Below, in pieces: positions 17,435-26,918 of a stretch of 64,000 nucleotides of DNA. Position numbers and translations under genes: made by a program. The stretch is taken from the NCBI RefSeq assembly GCF_013201545.1, contig NZ_CP053746.1, positions 823,501-887,500 of the forward strand. Direction: 5' to 3'. This stretch comes from Pseudomonas graminis. GTDB taxonomy: Bacteria; Pseudomonadota; Gammaproteobacteria; Pseudomonadales; Pseudomonadaceae. A model generated the notes under the pieces. That model ran no database searches. It was not told where the DNA came from and saw only the letters and a program-made list of their open reading frames with translations. Numbering within the stretch: the stretch's first letter is position 1; each line of letters opens with the position of its first letter.

Positions 17435-17722
17435 TCAGCCTTTCGCCTTCTCGATCAATTCGATGTATTCATCGGCGTTACGTTGATCCCTGATCAGGGT
17501 AACGAAGTCATTGCCGTGCTCGTCTTTGCCGTCGAGGTCGTAACCGGCCTCCTTGAAGAACGTCAGAAAACGTCCGAAGTCATCGATGCGCAGGCCACGG
17601 TAGGCCTTGATCAGCTTGTGCAGCGACGGCGACGTGGCATCGACCGGTTCGAAATCCAGGAACAGCTTGATCTGGGCGTCGCCGATTTCATCGCCAATCA
17701 CCTGCTTCTTATCTTTACGCAT
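17435..17722 (-). CDS. PA4642-type conserved hypothetical protein
   Basis: This 95-residue soluble acidic/basic protein begins MRKDKKQVIGDEIGDAQIKL and ends EYIELIEKAKG. It is mostly helical by composition and has no Cys or signal peptide. By sequence pattern and by its place between mqo and hpt it corresponds to the PA4642 family of pseudomonads, which has no established function. GGAG lies 6 bases before the ATG. Upstream, 17209-17434 holds only leader sequence. Confidence 0.75.
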   Translation of the reverse strand: MRKDKKQVIGDEIGDAQIKLFLDFEPVDATSPSLHKLIKAYRGLRIDDFGRFLTFFKEAGYDLDGKDEHGNDFVTLIRDQRNADEYIELIEKAKG

Positions 17723-17788
17723 TGCTGACTCCAACTGACTTGCGGACATTTCACGGGCGGGCAGTTTACCCCCCGCCCGGTCGCGGGC

Positions 17789-18274
17789 TCAACGCGCGCG
17801 TACGCTGCCGGTGTGCAGGTCGGCCCAGACGTGACCGTTGGCATAGCTGAGGAACTGGCAGTAGACCTTTTCGTTACGCAGCAAATCCACGAACACCCGG
17901 TATTGCGTCGCCGGGTAGTAGAGCGTCAGCGTGCGCGAAGGCTCGTCGTAGGTCGGTTTCTTCAGGCTTTTGCTTTCGCCGTCGAAGTGGATCAGCACGT
18001 CGGCGATCGTCGCGCCCTTGTTCATGGGTTTGCCTTTCAGCCGCAGAATCAGCGGCGAGGTGACAGGAATCGGTTGCTGATTGGACTGACGCTGGCTGCC
18101 CACCACCACCGAATACTCAGTGATCTGCAGCAATTGCTGCTGCTCGGGTTCACCTTCGCGCACGGACAATTCGTCCGGCGGCAAGTATTGCGCGTGCATG
18201 GGTTCGGCGAGTGCGGGGAGTGGCAGCGTCAACAGCAACATCAACGCAGCGGTACTTCGAACAGATAACGGCAT
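17789..18274 (-). CDS. Periplasmic protein of unknown function
   Basis: This 161-residue protein has a clear signal peptide (MPLSVRSTAALMLLLTLPLP then ALA, cleavage near residue 23). The mature part is beta-rich with one Cys and includes SPLILRLKGKPMNKGATIAD and YYPATQYRVFVDLLRNEKVYC. GGGAGG lies 5 bases before ATG 18274. It occupies the hypothetical-protein slot between mqo and hpt seen in other pseudomonads. I know of no tested function. Confidence 0.7.
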   Translation of the reverse strand: MPLSVRSTAALMLLLTLPLPALAEPMHAQYLPPDELSVREGEPEQQQLLQITEYSVVVGSQRQSNQQPIPVTSPLILRLKGKPMNKGATIADVLIHFDGESKSLKKPTYDEPSRTLTLYYPATQYRVFVDLLRNEKVYCQFLSYANGHVWADLHTGSVRAR

Positions 18275-18382
18275 GGGCACCTCCCGAAAAAATGGGGGGC
18301 ACTCTAGCATGTGGAGCCCTGCCGCCCCCCACACTCTCCGGTCCCTGCAAGACCCGAAATCTTCGTTGTTGGATGTGGCATT

Positions 18383-18472
18383 TGTGGGAGCGAGCTCGCT
18401 CGCGAATGCGGTGAGTCAGTTAGCACCGATGGCGAATGACCCGACGCATTCGCGAGCAAGCTCACTCCCACA
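18383..18472. repeat. REP pair (inverted) between the periplasmic-protein gene and hpt
   Basis: Two 28-base arms (18383-18410 and 18445-18472) with GGGAGCGAGCTCGCTCGCGAA-type sequence differ from perfect complementarity at only a few places. The arms are separated by 34 bases. Confidence 0.9.
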
Positions 18473-18489
18473 ATATGATGATGCTTGCC

Positions 18490-19047
18490 TTACATGCCCT
18501 TGACGGCATAGATCCCGGCCGCGTTGCGCCAGTAGCCTTTGTAGTCCATGCCATAACCGAAGATGTAGCGATCGATGCACGGCAGGCCGACGAAATCGGC
18601 TTTCAGGTCAGGCCGCGCCTTGCGGTCGTGGTCCTTGTCGATCAGCACGGCGGTGTGTACAGCGCGCGCGCCAGCGTGTTTGCAGAAGTCGATGATCGCG
18701 CCGAGGGTGTGGCCTTCGTCGAGGATGTCGTCAATGATTAACACATCGCGGTCGATGAACGAGACTTCAGGCTTGGCTTTCCAGAACAGGTCGCCGCCGC
18801 TGGTTTCGTTGCGATAGCGGGTGGCGTGCAGGTAGGACGCTTCCAGGGGGAAATTCAGATGAGTGAGCAGCTTGCCGGCGAAGATCAGGCCACCGTTCAT
18901 GACGCAAAACACCACCGGGTTACGGTCGGCCAGCACGCCATTGATTTGCTCGCCGACACGGGCGATGGAGGCTTCGACTTCGGCCTCGTTGTAAAGGCAG
19001 TCAGCCTCGCGCATGACTTGACGGATATGCTCGAGATCAGCGGACAT
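18490..19047 (-). CDS. hpt: Hypoxanthine-guanine phosphoribosyltransferase
   Basis: Hpt salvages hypoxanthine and guanine to IMP and GMP using PRPP. The protein has 185 residues. The PRPP motif DVLIIDDILDEGHTL is at about 101-115, and the N-terminal loop FCVMNGG (48-53) contacts pyrophosphate. The start at 19047 follows GGAGAGCGTC; an upstream ATG at 19086 would add 13 residues absent from homologs. It is divergent from upp, so purine and pyrimidine salvage genes share a 197-base intergenic region. Confidence 0.93.
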   Translation of the reverse strand: MSADLEHIRQVMREADCLYNEAEVEASIARVGEQINGVLADRNPVVFCVMNGGLIFAGKLLTHLNFPLEASYLHATRYRNETSGGDLFWKAKPEVSFIDRDVLIIDDILDEGHTLGAIIDFCKHAGARAVHTAVLIDKDHDRKARPDLKADFVGLPCIDRYIFGYGMDYKGYWRNAAGIYAVKGM

Positions 19048-19244
19048 GACGCTCTCCAAGGGGGCTGTGTAAGGAAAAGCGGGCAAAGGTACGCATCCGC
19101 CGACATCAGGGCAAGTGTTTCTGGACTAACGTTGCACTGCCGTTCCATAAATCTCGACGCGCGAACCTAACCGTCAGGACAAGTTACAGCTGAATAGATT
19201 AATCTAAGCCGTTTTTTTTGCCCGCCCGCTGGAGCCTTCCCCCT

Positions 19245-19883
19245 ATGCCCATTCGTGAGATCCGCCATCCGCTGATCCGCCACAAGCTCGGCCTGATGCG
19301 CCGTGCCGATATCAGCACCAAGAATTTTCGTGAACTGGCTCAAGAAGTCGGCGCGCTGCTGACGTACGAAGCGACCAAGGATCTGCCGCTGGAAACCTAC
19401 GACATCCAGGGATGGGCCGGCACGGTTCAGGTCGAGAAGATCGCCGGCAAGAAGATTACCGTGGTGCCAATCCTGCGGGCGGGCATCGGCATGCTTGAAG
19501 GTGTGCTCAGCCTGATCCCCGGCGCCAAGGTCAGTGCCGTGGGCGTCGCACGCAATGAGGAAACCCTCGAAGCCCACACGTACCTGGAAAAGCTCGCTCC
19601 CGAGATCGACCAGCGTCTGGCGCTGATCATCGACCCGATGCTTGCCACCGGCGCTTCCATGGTTGCCACCATCGACCTGCTGAAAAAAGCCGGTTGCCGC
19701 GACATCCGCGCCATGGTCCTGGTGGCTGCGCCGGAAGGCATCGCCACCGTCGAGCAGGCCCACCCGGACGTCAACATTTACACCGCGTCCATCGATCAAC
19801 AACTGAACGAACACGGCTATATCATCCCGGGCCTGGGCGATGCCGGTGACAAGATTTTCGGCACCAAGCAGAAGGACGCCTGA
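19245..19883 (+). CDS. upp: Uracil phosphoribosyltransferase
   Basis: Upp converts uracil and PRPP to UMP. The 212-residue protein has the PRPP-binding segment [13 protein letters not shown] (127-139), the VVPILRAG loop (73-80) and the [17 protein letters not shown] uracil-binding end. GGAG lies 10 bases before ATG 19245. Its stop overlaps the uraA start by one base (TGATG), so the kinase-independent salvage enzyme and the uracil importer are made together. Confidence 0.96.
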   Translation: MPIREIRHPLIRHKLGLMRRADISTKNFRELAQEVGALLTYEATKDLPLETYDIQGWAGTVQVEKIAGKKITVVPILRAGIGMLEGVLSLIPGAKVSAVGVARNEETLEAHTYLEKLAPEIDQRLALIIDPMLATGASMVATIDLLKKAGCRDIRAMVLVAAPEGIATVEQAHPDVNIYTASIDQQLNEHGYIIPGLGDAGDKIFGTKQKDA

Positions 19884-21163
19884 TGAAGCCGGATGAGTTC
19901 AACGACCCACTCTGGCGCACGATCCTGTCGGGCGCGCAGATGCTGTTCGTGGCATTCGGCGCACTGGTATTAATGCCGCTGATCACCGGCCTCGATCCCA
20001 ACGTCGCGTTGTTCACGGCAGGCTTGGGCACCCTGTGTTTTCAGGTGGTGACAGGCCGTCAGGTGCCGGTCTTCCTCGCGTCCAGCTTTGCCTTCATCAC
20101 CCCGATCATTCTCGCCAAGGGCCAGTTCGGTCTTGCTGCAACCATGGGCGGCGTCATGGCAGCGGGCTTCGTCTACACCTTCCTGGGTCTGGCCGTGAAG
20201 ATCAAAGGCACCGGCTTCATCGACCGCCTGCTGCCGCCGGTGGTGATTGGCCCGGTGATCATTTCCATTGGTCTGGCGATGGCACCCATTGCCGCCAACA
20301 TGGCGATGGGCCGGACGGGTGATGGCGCAGCAGAACTGATCCCGTACAACACCGCCATCATCATTTCGATGGCGGCGCTGCTGACGACGTTGATCGTTGC
20401 GGTGTTCGGCAAAGGCATCTTCCGCCTGGTGCCGATCATCTCCGGCGTGCTGGTGGGTTTTGCGCTGTCGTTTTACTTCGGTGTGGTCGATGTGGCGAAA
20501 ATTGCTGCGGCGCCCTGGCTGGCACTGCCGCACTTCACGGCGCCGGAATTCAACTGGCAGGCGATTCTGTTCATCGTCCCGGTGGCACTGGCCCCGGCCA
20601 TCGAGCACATCGGCGGCGTGATTGCGGTAGGCAGCGTGACGGGACGCGATTACCTGAAAAAGCCTGGCCTGCATCGCACGCTACTGGGTGACGGCATTGC
20701 AACCACCGTGGCCGGCGCGTTTGGTGGCCCGCCCAACACCACCTACGCCGAAGTCACCGGCGCGGTGATGCTGACCAAGAACTACAACCCGAAGATCATG
20801 ACCTGGGCGGCGATTTTCGCCATCACCCTGGCCTTCATCGGCAAGTTCGGCGCGTTGCTGCAAAGCATTCCGGTGCCGGTCATGGGCGGGATTCTGTGCC
20901 TGCTGTTCGGGTCGATTGCTGCGGTGGGCATGAACACGCTGATCCGCCACAAGGTTGATCTGGCCGAAGCGCGTAATCTGGTGATCGTGTCCGTCACACT
21001 CGTGTTCGGCATTGGCGGCGTGCTGATCGGCACCGGCAACGGCCCTGACGATTTCGGCATGAAAGGCATCGCGCTGTGCGCCGTGACCGCGATTGTGCTG
21101 AACCTGATCCTGCCGGGGAATGACGCGTGGAAGAACAAGCACCTGGATGATCAGTTGCCGTAG
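19883..21163 (+). CDS. uraA: Uracil:H+ symporter (NCS2/UraA family)
   Basis: UraA imports uracil with protons across the inner membrane. The 426-residue protein is strongly hydrophobic throughout, with the 14-segment 7+7 inverted-repeat fold expected for NCS2 carriers. The substrate-region motif PAIEHIGGVIAVG (about 233-246) carries the conserved Glu, and the block GGPPNTTYAEVTGAV follows. It is coupled to upp by a one-base overlap and ended by a strong terminator. Confidence 0.93.
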   Translation: MKPDEFNDPLWRTILSGAQMLFVAFGALVLMPLITGLDPNVALFTAGLGTLCFQVVTGRQVPVFLASSFAFITPIILAKGQFGLAATMGGVMAAGFVYTFLGLAVKIKGTGFIDRLLPPVVIGPVIISIGLAMAPIAANMAMGRTGDGAAELIPYNTAIIISMAALLTTLIVAVFGKGIFRLVPIISGVLVGFALSFYFGVVDVAKIAAAPWLALPHFTAPEFNWQAILFIVPVALAPAIEHIGGVIAVGSVTGRDYLKKPGLHRTLLGDGIATTVAGAFGGPPNTTYAEVTGAVMLTKNYNPKIMTWAAIFAITLAFIGKFGALLQSIPVPVMGGILCLLFGSIAAVGMNTLIRHKVDLAEARNLVIVSVTLVFGIGGVLIGTGNGPDDFGMKGIALCAVTAIVLNLILPGNDAWKNKHLDDQLP

Positions 21164-21181
21164 TTCTGAAGCGTAATGAAA

Positions 21182-21214
21182 GGGGGCATCACTCACGTGA
21201 TGCCCCCTTTTTTT
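21182..21214 (+). terminator. Intrinsic terminator of upp-uraA
   Basis: An 11-bp perfect stem GGGGGCATCAC/GTGATGCCCCC with a 4-base loop is followed by T7. Confidence 0.95.
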
Positions 21215-21254
21215 GGGATTCTGTAGGGATAGCTTAGATTTGCGGCGCCGAAAC

Positions 21255-21342
21255 TGTGGGAGTGAGCTTGCTCACGAAGGCGGCGCATCAGGTTCATCAA
21301 TGCCGCTTGAACAGACGCATTCGCGAGCAAGCTCGCTCCCAC
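21255..21342. repeat. REP pair (inverted) between uraA and hemH
   Basis: Arms at 21255-21278 and 21320-21342 share the GTGGGAG(T/C)GAGCTTGCTC core with a few mismatches and are separated by 41 bases. They lie between convergent gene ends. Confidence 0.88.
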
Positions 21343-21373
21343 GGGGATCTACGTTAAAGCTAGGCTCGGGTTA

Positions 21374-22402
21374 TTACACCACCATCGCCGGAGCCTTTTC
21401 GCACAGCGTATTCAGCGCCTTCGCCCAGTTCGGGTCGTCGTTCAGGCATGGAATCAGCACCAGCTCCTCACCCCCCGCCTCCCTGAACTGCTCGGCACCC
21501 CGGTCGCCAATCTCTTCCAGCGTCTCGATGCAGTCCGCGACAAACGCCGGGCACATGACCAGCAGCTTCTTCACGCCTTTAGCCGCCAGTTCGGCCAAGT
21601 GCGGCTCGGTGTAGGGTTCGATCCATTTTGCGCGGCCCAGTCGCGACTGAAACGACACCGACCACTTGCCATCGGGAATCCCCATCAGCTTGGCGAACTC
21701 TGCCGATGAACGCATGCACTGCGCGCGGTAGCAAACCGCCAGAACTTCTGGAGACGCCGTTTCGCAGCAGTTGCCACTCTTGAAGCAGTGATTGCCGGTC
21801 GGGTCGAGCTTGGTGATATGCCGCTCGGGCAGGCCGTGAAAACTCAGCAACAGATGATCGTAATTCTGCTGCAAATGCGGCCGCACGCTCGCCACCAGGG
21901 CGTCGAGGTATTCCTGTTGATTGAAGAACGGCTTCAACAACGAAAAGTCGAAGTTCAGCTTTTTGTCACGCACTACGCGTTTGGCTTCTTCGATGACCGT
22001 GGTCACGGTGCTGTCGGCGAACTGCGGATACAGCGGCGCCAGGGTGACCTTTTTAATGCCCTGGGCTGCCAGGCGGGTGAGCACGGTCTCAATCGAAGGC
22101 TCGCCATAACGCATCGCCAGCTCGACCGGTCCGTGTTTCCACTCATTGACCATGGCCTGCTGAAGTCGCTTGCTCAGCACCACCAGCGGCGAACCCTCGT
22201 CCCACCAGATCGAGGCGTATGCGTGGGCCGACTGCTCCGGGCGCTTGATCAGAATCAGCGAGACGATCAGGCGACGCACTGGCCACGGCACGTCAATAAC
22301 GTAAGGGTCCATCAGAAACTGATTGAGGTAGCGGCGCACGTCGGCAACCGACGTGGACGCTGGCGAACCCAGGTTAACCAGCAATAAAGCGTGATCGGTC
22401 AT
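21374..22402 (-). CDS. hemH: Ferrochelatase
   Basis: HemH inserts Fe2+ into protoporphyrin IX, the last step of protoheme synthesis. The 342-residue protein has the catalytic His189 in [10 protein letters not shown] and the acidic residue pair Glu262/Glu266 in AKWIEPYTE. An insertion at about 203-230 carries five Cys (CFKSGNCC...CYRAQC), which could bind an iron-sulfur cluster as in some bacterial ferrochelatases (inference). The gene follows the epimerase gene by 14 bases in a two-gene unit reading leftwards, away from the FAD oxidoreductase gene. Confidence 0.95.
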   Translation of the reverse strand: MTDHALLLVNLGSPASTSVADVRRYLNQFLMDPYVIDVPWPVRRLIVSLILIKRPEQSAHAYASIWWDEGSPLVVLSKRLQQAMVNEWKHGPVELAMRYGEPSIETVLTRLAAQGIKKVTLAPLYPQFADSTVTTVIEEAKRVVRDKKLNFDFSLLKPFFNQQEYLDALVASVRPHLQQNYDHLLLSFHGLPERHITKLDPTGNHCFKSGNCCETASPEVLAVCYRAQCMRSSAEFAKLMGIPDGKWSVSFQSRLGRAKWIEPYTEPHLAELAAKGVKKLLVMCPAFVADCIETLEEIGDRGAEQFREAGGEELVLIPCLNDDPNWAKALNTLCEKAPAMVV

Positions 22403-22416
22403 GCAACACCTTGATG

Positions 22417-23319
22417 TCAGTGGCGGCCCAGAAGGTTTTCCAGGGCCGCACGCAGATCAGTGAATCGGAAAGTGAAACCCGCCTCCTGGAGACGGTCTGG
22501 CCGGGCGCGCTGACCGCCCAGCAGCAGGATCGACAGCTCGCCCAGCAGCACTCGGAGCGCAACGGCCGGCATCGGCATGAATGACGGGCGATGCAGCACG
22601 GACGCAAGGGTCTTGGCAAAATCCCGGTTGCGAACCGGTGATGGCGCGCAGGCATTATAAGGACCTCGGCCATCGTCCCGACTCATCAGAAAATCAATCA
22701 GGGCGATTTGATCTTCGATGTGAACCCACGGCATCCATTGGCGTCCGTTGCCGATCGGCCCGCCCATGCCCATCTTGAATGGCGGCAACAGTCGTTGCAG
22801 CATGCCGCCTTCATCGGCCAACACCAGACCGGTGCGCACCAGCACCACGCGAATGCCCAAGGTTTCGGCACGTTGCGCGGTCTCTTCCCAGGCAATGCAC
22901 AGGCGACTGGCGAAATCCTCACTGACCGGTTGCGCATTTTCGTCGAGCTCGCGCTCCCCGCCGTCGCCATACCAGCCCACCGCCGAGCCGGAAATCAGTA
23001 CGTCAGGTTTCTGCTCGCGGCGCTCAAGCCACGTGACGAGTTGCTCGGTCAGGGTAATGCGGCTGTCCCACAGCAGTATTTTGCGTTTGCGAGTCCAGGG
23101 GCGGTCGGCGATGGGCGCGCCGGCCAAGTTGACCACCGCATCGACGTGTTGAGTGCCAATGTCATCGAAGTGTGCAATTCCGCGAACATTGGCGCCGCAG
23201 AGCCGCGCCACCTCATCGGGTTTGCGACTCAAGACCGTCAACTGATGGCCCTGTGCGAGCCAGTGCTTACACAAACGACGCCCTATCAAGCCTGTACCGC
23301 CGGTCAGCAAGATGTGCAT
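22417..23319 (-). CDS. TIGR01777 family NAD(P)-dependent epimerase (YfcH-like)
   Basis: This 300-residue extended short-chain dehydrogenase/epimerase has an N-terminal Rossmann loop TGGTGLIG (6-13), the [11 protein letters not shown] block (about 112-122) and a C-terminal DUF1731-like end ([16 protein letters not shown]...). The catalytic substrate is unknown in this family. Relatives occur in light-induced photolyase clusters, and here the gene is divergent from such a cluster and leads hemH. It starts with ATG 23319. Confidence 0.87.
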   Translation of the reverse strand: MHILLTGGTGLIGRRLCKHWLAQGHQLTVLSRKPDEVARLCGANVRGIAHFDDIGTQHVDAVVNLAGAPIADRPWTRKRKILLWDSRITLTEQLVTWLERREQKPDVLISGSAVGWYGDGGERELDENAQPVSEDFASRLCIAWEETAQRAETLGIRVVLVRTGLVLADEGGMLQRLLPPFKMGMGGPIGNGRQWMPWVHIEDQIALIDFLMSRDDGRGPYNACAPSPVRNRDFAKTLASVLHRPSFMPMPAVALRVLLGELSILLLGGQRARPDRLQEAGFTFRFTDLRAALENLLGRH

Positions 23320-23471
23320 GACTGAGTTCCTTACGTGGCGTTCATCGCAATTGCGGAGTCTATTTCTTCACAAGCCATGAGCTCGTGTGCGGAGTGATCA
23401 CTCAACTCTAGGTCACCTTGGCGTGATCCACTCCCTCGCTGTTCGTTAGGACAGCCCGATCGTGCAGTTGA

Positions 23472-24817
<1,346 letters not shown>

Positions 24818-24892
24818 AGCACACGCAAATTACCGCACCCATCCCCTTGCTGCGCCTAAAACGCAGCACTTGTCGCTTCATGCCTCCGATCT

Positions 24893-24916
24893 TGTACAAA
24901 TTATTTGACTTGCAGA
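24893..24916. promoter_or_regulatory. Imperfect LitR-like operator over the -35 box
   Basis: TGTACA-N12-TGCAGA has a perfect left half and a right half matching the consensus TGTA(C/T)A at four of six bases. The element spans the -35 hexamer at 24905-24910. Confidence 0.45.
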
Positions 24917-24932
24917 ACCACAAACCTATGAT
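24905..24932 (+). promoter_or_regulatory. Sigma70-type promoter of the photolyase operon
   Basis: TTGACT (24905-24910), a 16-base spacer and TATGAT (24927-24932) fit a sigma70 promoter whose transcript would start near 24940 and run into the DUF523-MerR-phr genes. Confidence 0.7.
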
Positions 24933-24941
24933 GAGCAAAGT

Positions 24942-24965
24942 TGTACAGACTAAAGAATCTGTATA
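24942..24965. promoter_or_regulatory. Perfect LitR-like operator at the transcription start
   Basis: TGTACA-N12-TGTATA matches the LitR-type consensus T(G/A)TACA-N12-TGTA(C/T)A exactly. It covers about +2 to +25 of the predicted transcript, a typical repressor position. The MerR/LitR-type gene three genes' span away in the same operon is the likely regulator (inference). Confidence 0.7.
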
Positions 24966-24987
24966 AGAAGTTCTTCGAGGGGTCGTC

Positions 24988-25968
24988 ATGTCTGCAGTAC
25001 TCGGTCATTCATCAGAGCAAGCCTCCAAACCTAAGCTGGGCGTCAGTGCCTGCCTGATGGGTGTGGAGGTTAGGTTCAATGGCGGGCACAAGGAATCACA
25101 CCTTCTGACCCGCGCCCTCACCGAATATTTCGATTTCGTGCCGGCGTGCCCCGAGGTCGCCATTGGTATGGGCATCCCTCGCGAAGCCATTCGTTTGGTG
25201 GGTGACACGGATCATCCTCGGGCGGTTGGTACGGTTCATCACGCGATGGATGTGACTGAGCAACTGGCTGACTATGGCGAGCACATGGCCAAGGAGATGA
25301 GCGATATCTGCGGCTACATCTTCATGCAGAAATCGCCGTCGTGTGGCCTGGAACGCGTCAAGGTTTACCGCGATAACGGCGTGCCGTTCGAAACAGGTGG
25401 ACGCGGCATCTATGCCCAGGCGTTCTGCGCGCGTCACCCTGATCTGCCGGTCGAAGAAGACGGTCGTTTGAACGACCCGGTTCTGCGGGAGAATTTCATC
25501 ACCCGCGTGTTTGCCTACGCCGCCTGGCAGACGCTGCTGAAGAGCGGCATCACTCGCCGCTCATTGACCGAGTTTCATGCCCGCTATAAATACCAGCTCA
25601 TGGCCAACGATCCGGTCCAGTACAAAACGCTGGGGAATCTACTGGGCACCATGGGCCGAAACGACCCGGCTGAAATCGCCCCGCGCTATTTCAGTCAACT
25701 GATGAGCGCGCTGAAGCAACCAGCCACCCGACGTACCCACACCAACGTGCTGCAGCATCTGTGCGGTTATCTGCGCCAGACCCTCAGCGCTTCCGACAAG
25801 AAAGAAATCCAGGGCGTCATCAATCAGTACCACCAGGGCATCGTGCCTCTGGTCGTGCCGCTGACGCTGCTCAAACATCATTTCCGCCGACACCCCGATC
25901 CGTACATTGCGCTGCAGGTTTATCTGCAGCCACATCCGGAAAACCTCAGTCTGCGCAACGCGATTTGA
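24988..25968 (+). CDS. DUF523 (TudS-like)-DUF1722 fusion protein (YbgA type)
   Basis: The 326-residue protein joins an N-terminal DUF523 domain (about 16-165) to a DUF1722 domain (about 195-310). DUF523 includes TudS, a [4Fe-4S] thiouracil desulfurase that uses three cysteines. The corresponding Cys22 (SACLMG), Cys54 (ACPEV) and Cys119 (SPSCG) are present here. E. coli YbgA, next to the photolyase gene, is a DUF1722 protein. The gene leads the operator-controlled operon with the MerR regulator and phr, and GAGGGG precedes ATG 24988. A sulfur-base or pterin/flavin role is conjecture. Confidence 0.88.
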   Translation: MSAVLGHSSEQASKPKLGVSACLMGVEVRFNGGHKESHLLTRALTEYFDFVPACPEVAIGMGIPREAIRLVGDTDHPRAVGTVHHAMDVTEQLADYGEHMAKEMSDICGYIFMQKSPSCGLERVKVYRDNGVPFETGGRGIYAQAFCARHPDLPVEEDGRLNDPVLRENFITRVFAYAAWQTLLKSGITRRSLTEFHARYKYQLMANDPVQYKTLGNLLGTMGRNDPAEIAPRYFSQLMSALKQPATRRTHTNVLQHLCGYLRQTLSASDKKEIQGVINQYHQGIVPLVVPLTLLKHHFRRHPDPYIALQVYLQPHPENLSLRNAI

Positions 25969-25970
25969 AC

Positions 25971-26909
25971 ATGACCACTACCGAGCAAGAACCGCCGGAA
26001 GGCGACCCGCAGGACGCCGCGAACGCTTTTGAAAACGGCTGGCTGCCGATTCGCGAAATCGCCCGACTGACCGGCGTTAACGCAGTGACCCTGCGCGCCT
26101 GGGAACGCCGATACGGCCTTATCGTTCCGCACCGCACGCCCAAGGGCCATAGGCTTTACAGCAACGAGCATGTGGACCGCGTGCTGACCATTCTCACGTG
26201 GCTTAACCGTGGCGTGTCGGTCAGTCAGGTCAAGCAACTGATCGACGATCAGCAGGCGGCACCGCCGAATGTCGAGAATGACTGGGACATTCTTCGTCAG
26301 ACCCTTCAGGAAGCCATCGGCGCCCTGGCCGAGCGGCGCCTGGACGATTCACTCAACCGCGCCATGTCGTTGTACCCGCCGCGCACGCTCTGTGAACAAC
26401 TGTTACTGCCGCTGCTGGCGTCACTTGAGCAGCGCTGGCAAGGCCAGTTCGGCGCGCAGCTGGAGCGGGTGTTTTTCTATTCGTGGCTGCGCAGCAAGTT
26501 TGGCGCCCGGCTTTACCACAACAACCGTCAGGTCAGCGGCGCGCCCTTGCTGCTGGTCAACCAGTCCGATCTGCCGCTCGAGCCGCATCTGTGGCTGACC
26601 GCGTGGCTGCTCAGCAGTGCCGATTGCCCCGTGGAAGTGTTCGACTGGCCTTTGCCGGCAGGCGAGCTCGCCCTGGCCTGTGAGTACCTCAAGCCGCGCG
26701 CAGTGCTGTTGTATTCCAGCAAGTCTCTGAACGTCGGCCAACTGCCCCGCCTGCTGCACAACATCGAGTGCCCGAAGCTGATCGTCGGGCCCGCAGTGCG
26801 CATTCATTCGACGGAATTATCCGCCGCAGAGGGTGAAGTCTCCGGCCTGTCCCTCGCCGAAGACCCTTTGACCGCCCAGGCCGCCTTGCAGCGGCTAGGG
26901 CTCATCTAA
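25971..26909 (+). CDS. MerR family regulator, class II LitR-like (no B12 motif)
   Basis: This 312-residue regulator has an N-terminal MerR winged helix (about 24-95: LPIREIARLTGVNAVTLRAW, RRYGLIVP, GHRLYS) and a C-terminal region of LitR/CarH type (about 110-300). The cobalamin-binding DxHxxG motif is not present, which fits the class II LitR regulators of pseudomonads that work with a separate LOV light sensor. It starts 2 bases after the DUF523 stop and has only a weak ribosome site, so translation is probably coupled. It lies in the operon it would control. Confidence 0.85.
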   Translation: MTTTEQEPPEGDPQDAANAFENGWLPIREIARLTGVNAVTLRAWERRYGLIVPHRTPKGHRLYSNEHVDRVLTILTWLNRGVSVSQVKQLIDDQQAAPPNVENDWDILRQTLQEAIGALAERRLDDSLNRAMSLYPPRTLCEQLLLPLLASLEQRWQGQFGAQLERVFFYSWLRSKFGARLYHNNRQVSGAPLLLVNQSDLPLEPHLWLTAWLLSSADCPVEVFDWPLPAGELALACEYLKPRAVLLYSSKSLNVGQLPRLLHNIECPKLIVGPAVRIHSTELSAAEGEVSGLSLAEDPLTAQAALQRLGLI

Positions 26910-26918
26910 GGAATAACT

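Noticed and set aside
18383..18472. Repeated GAGC-rich sequences considered as a CRISPR-like array
   Set aside because: Only two copies per site in inverted orientation, with no regular spacers; they are REP doublets.
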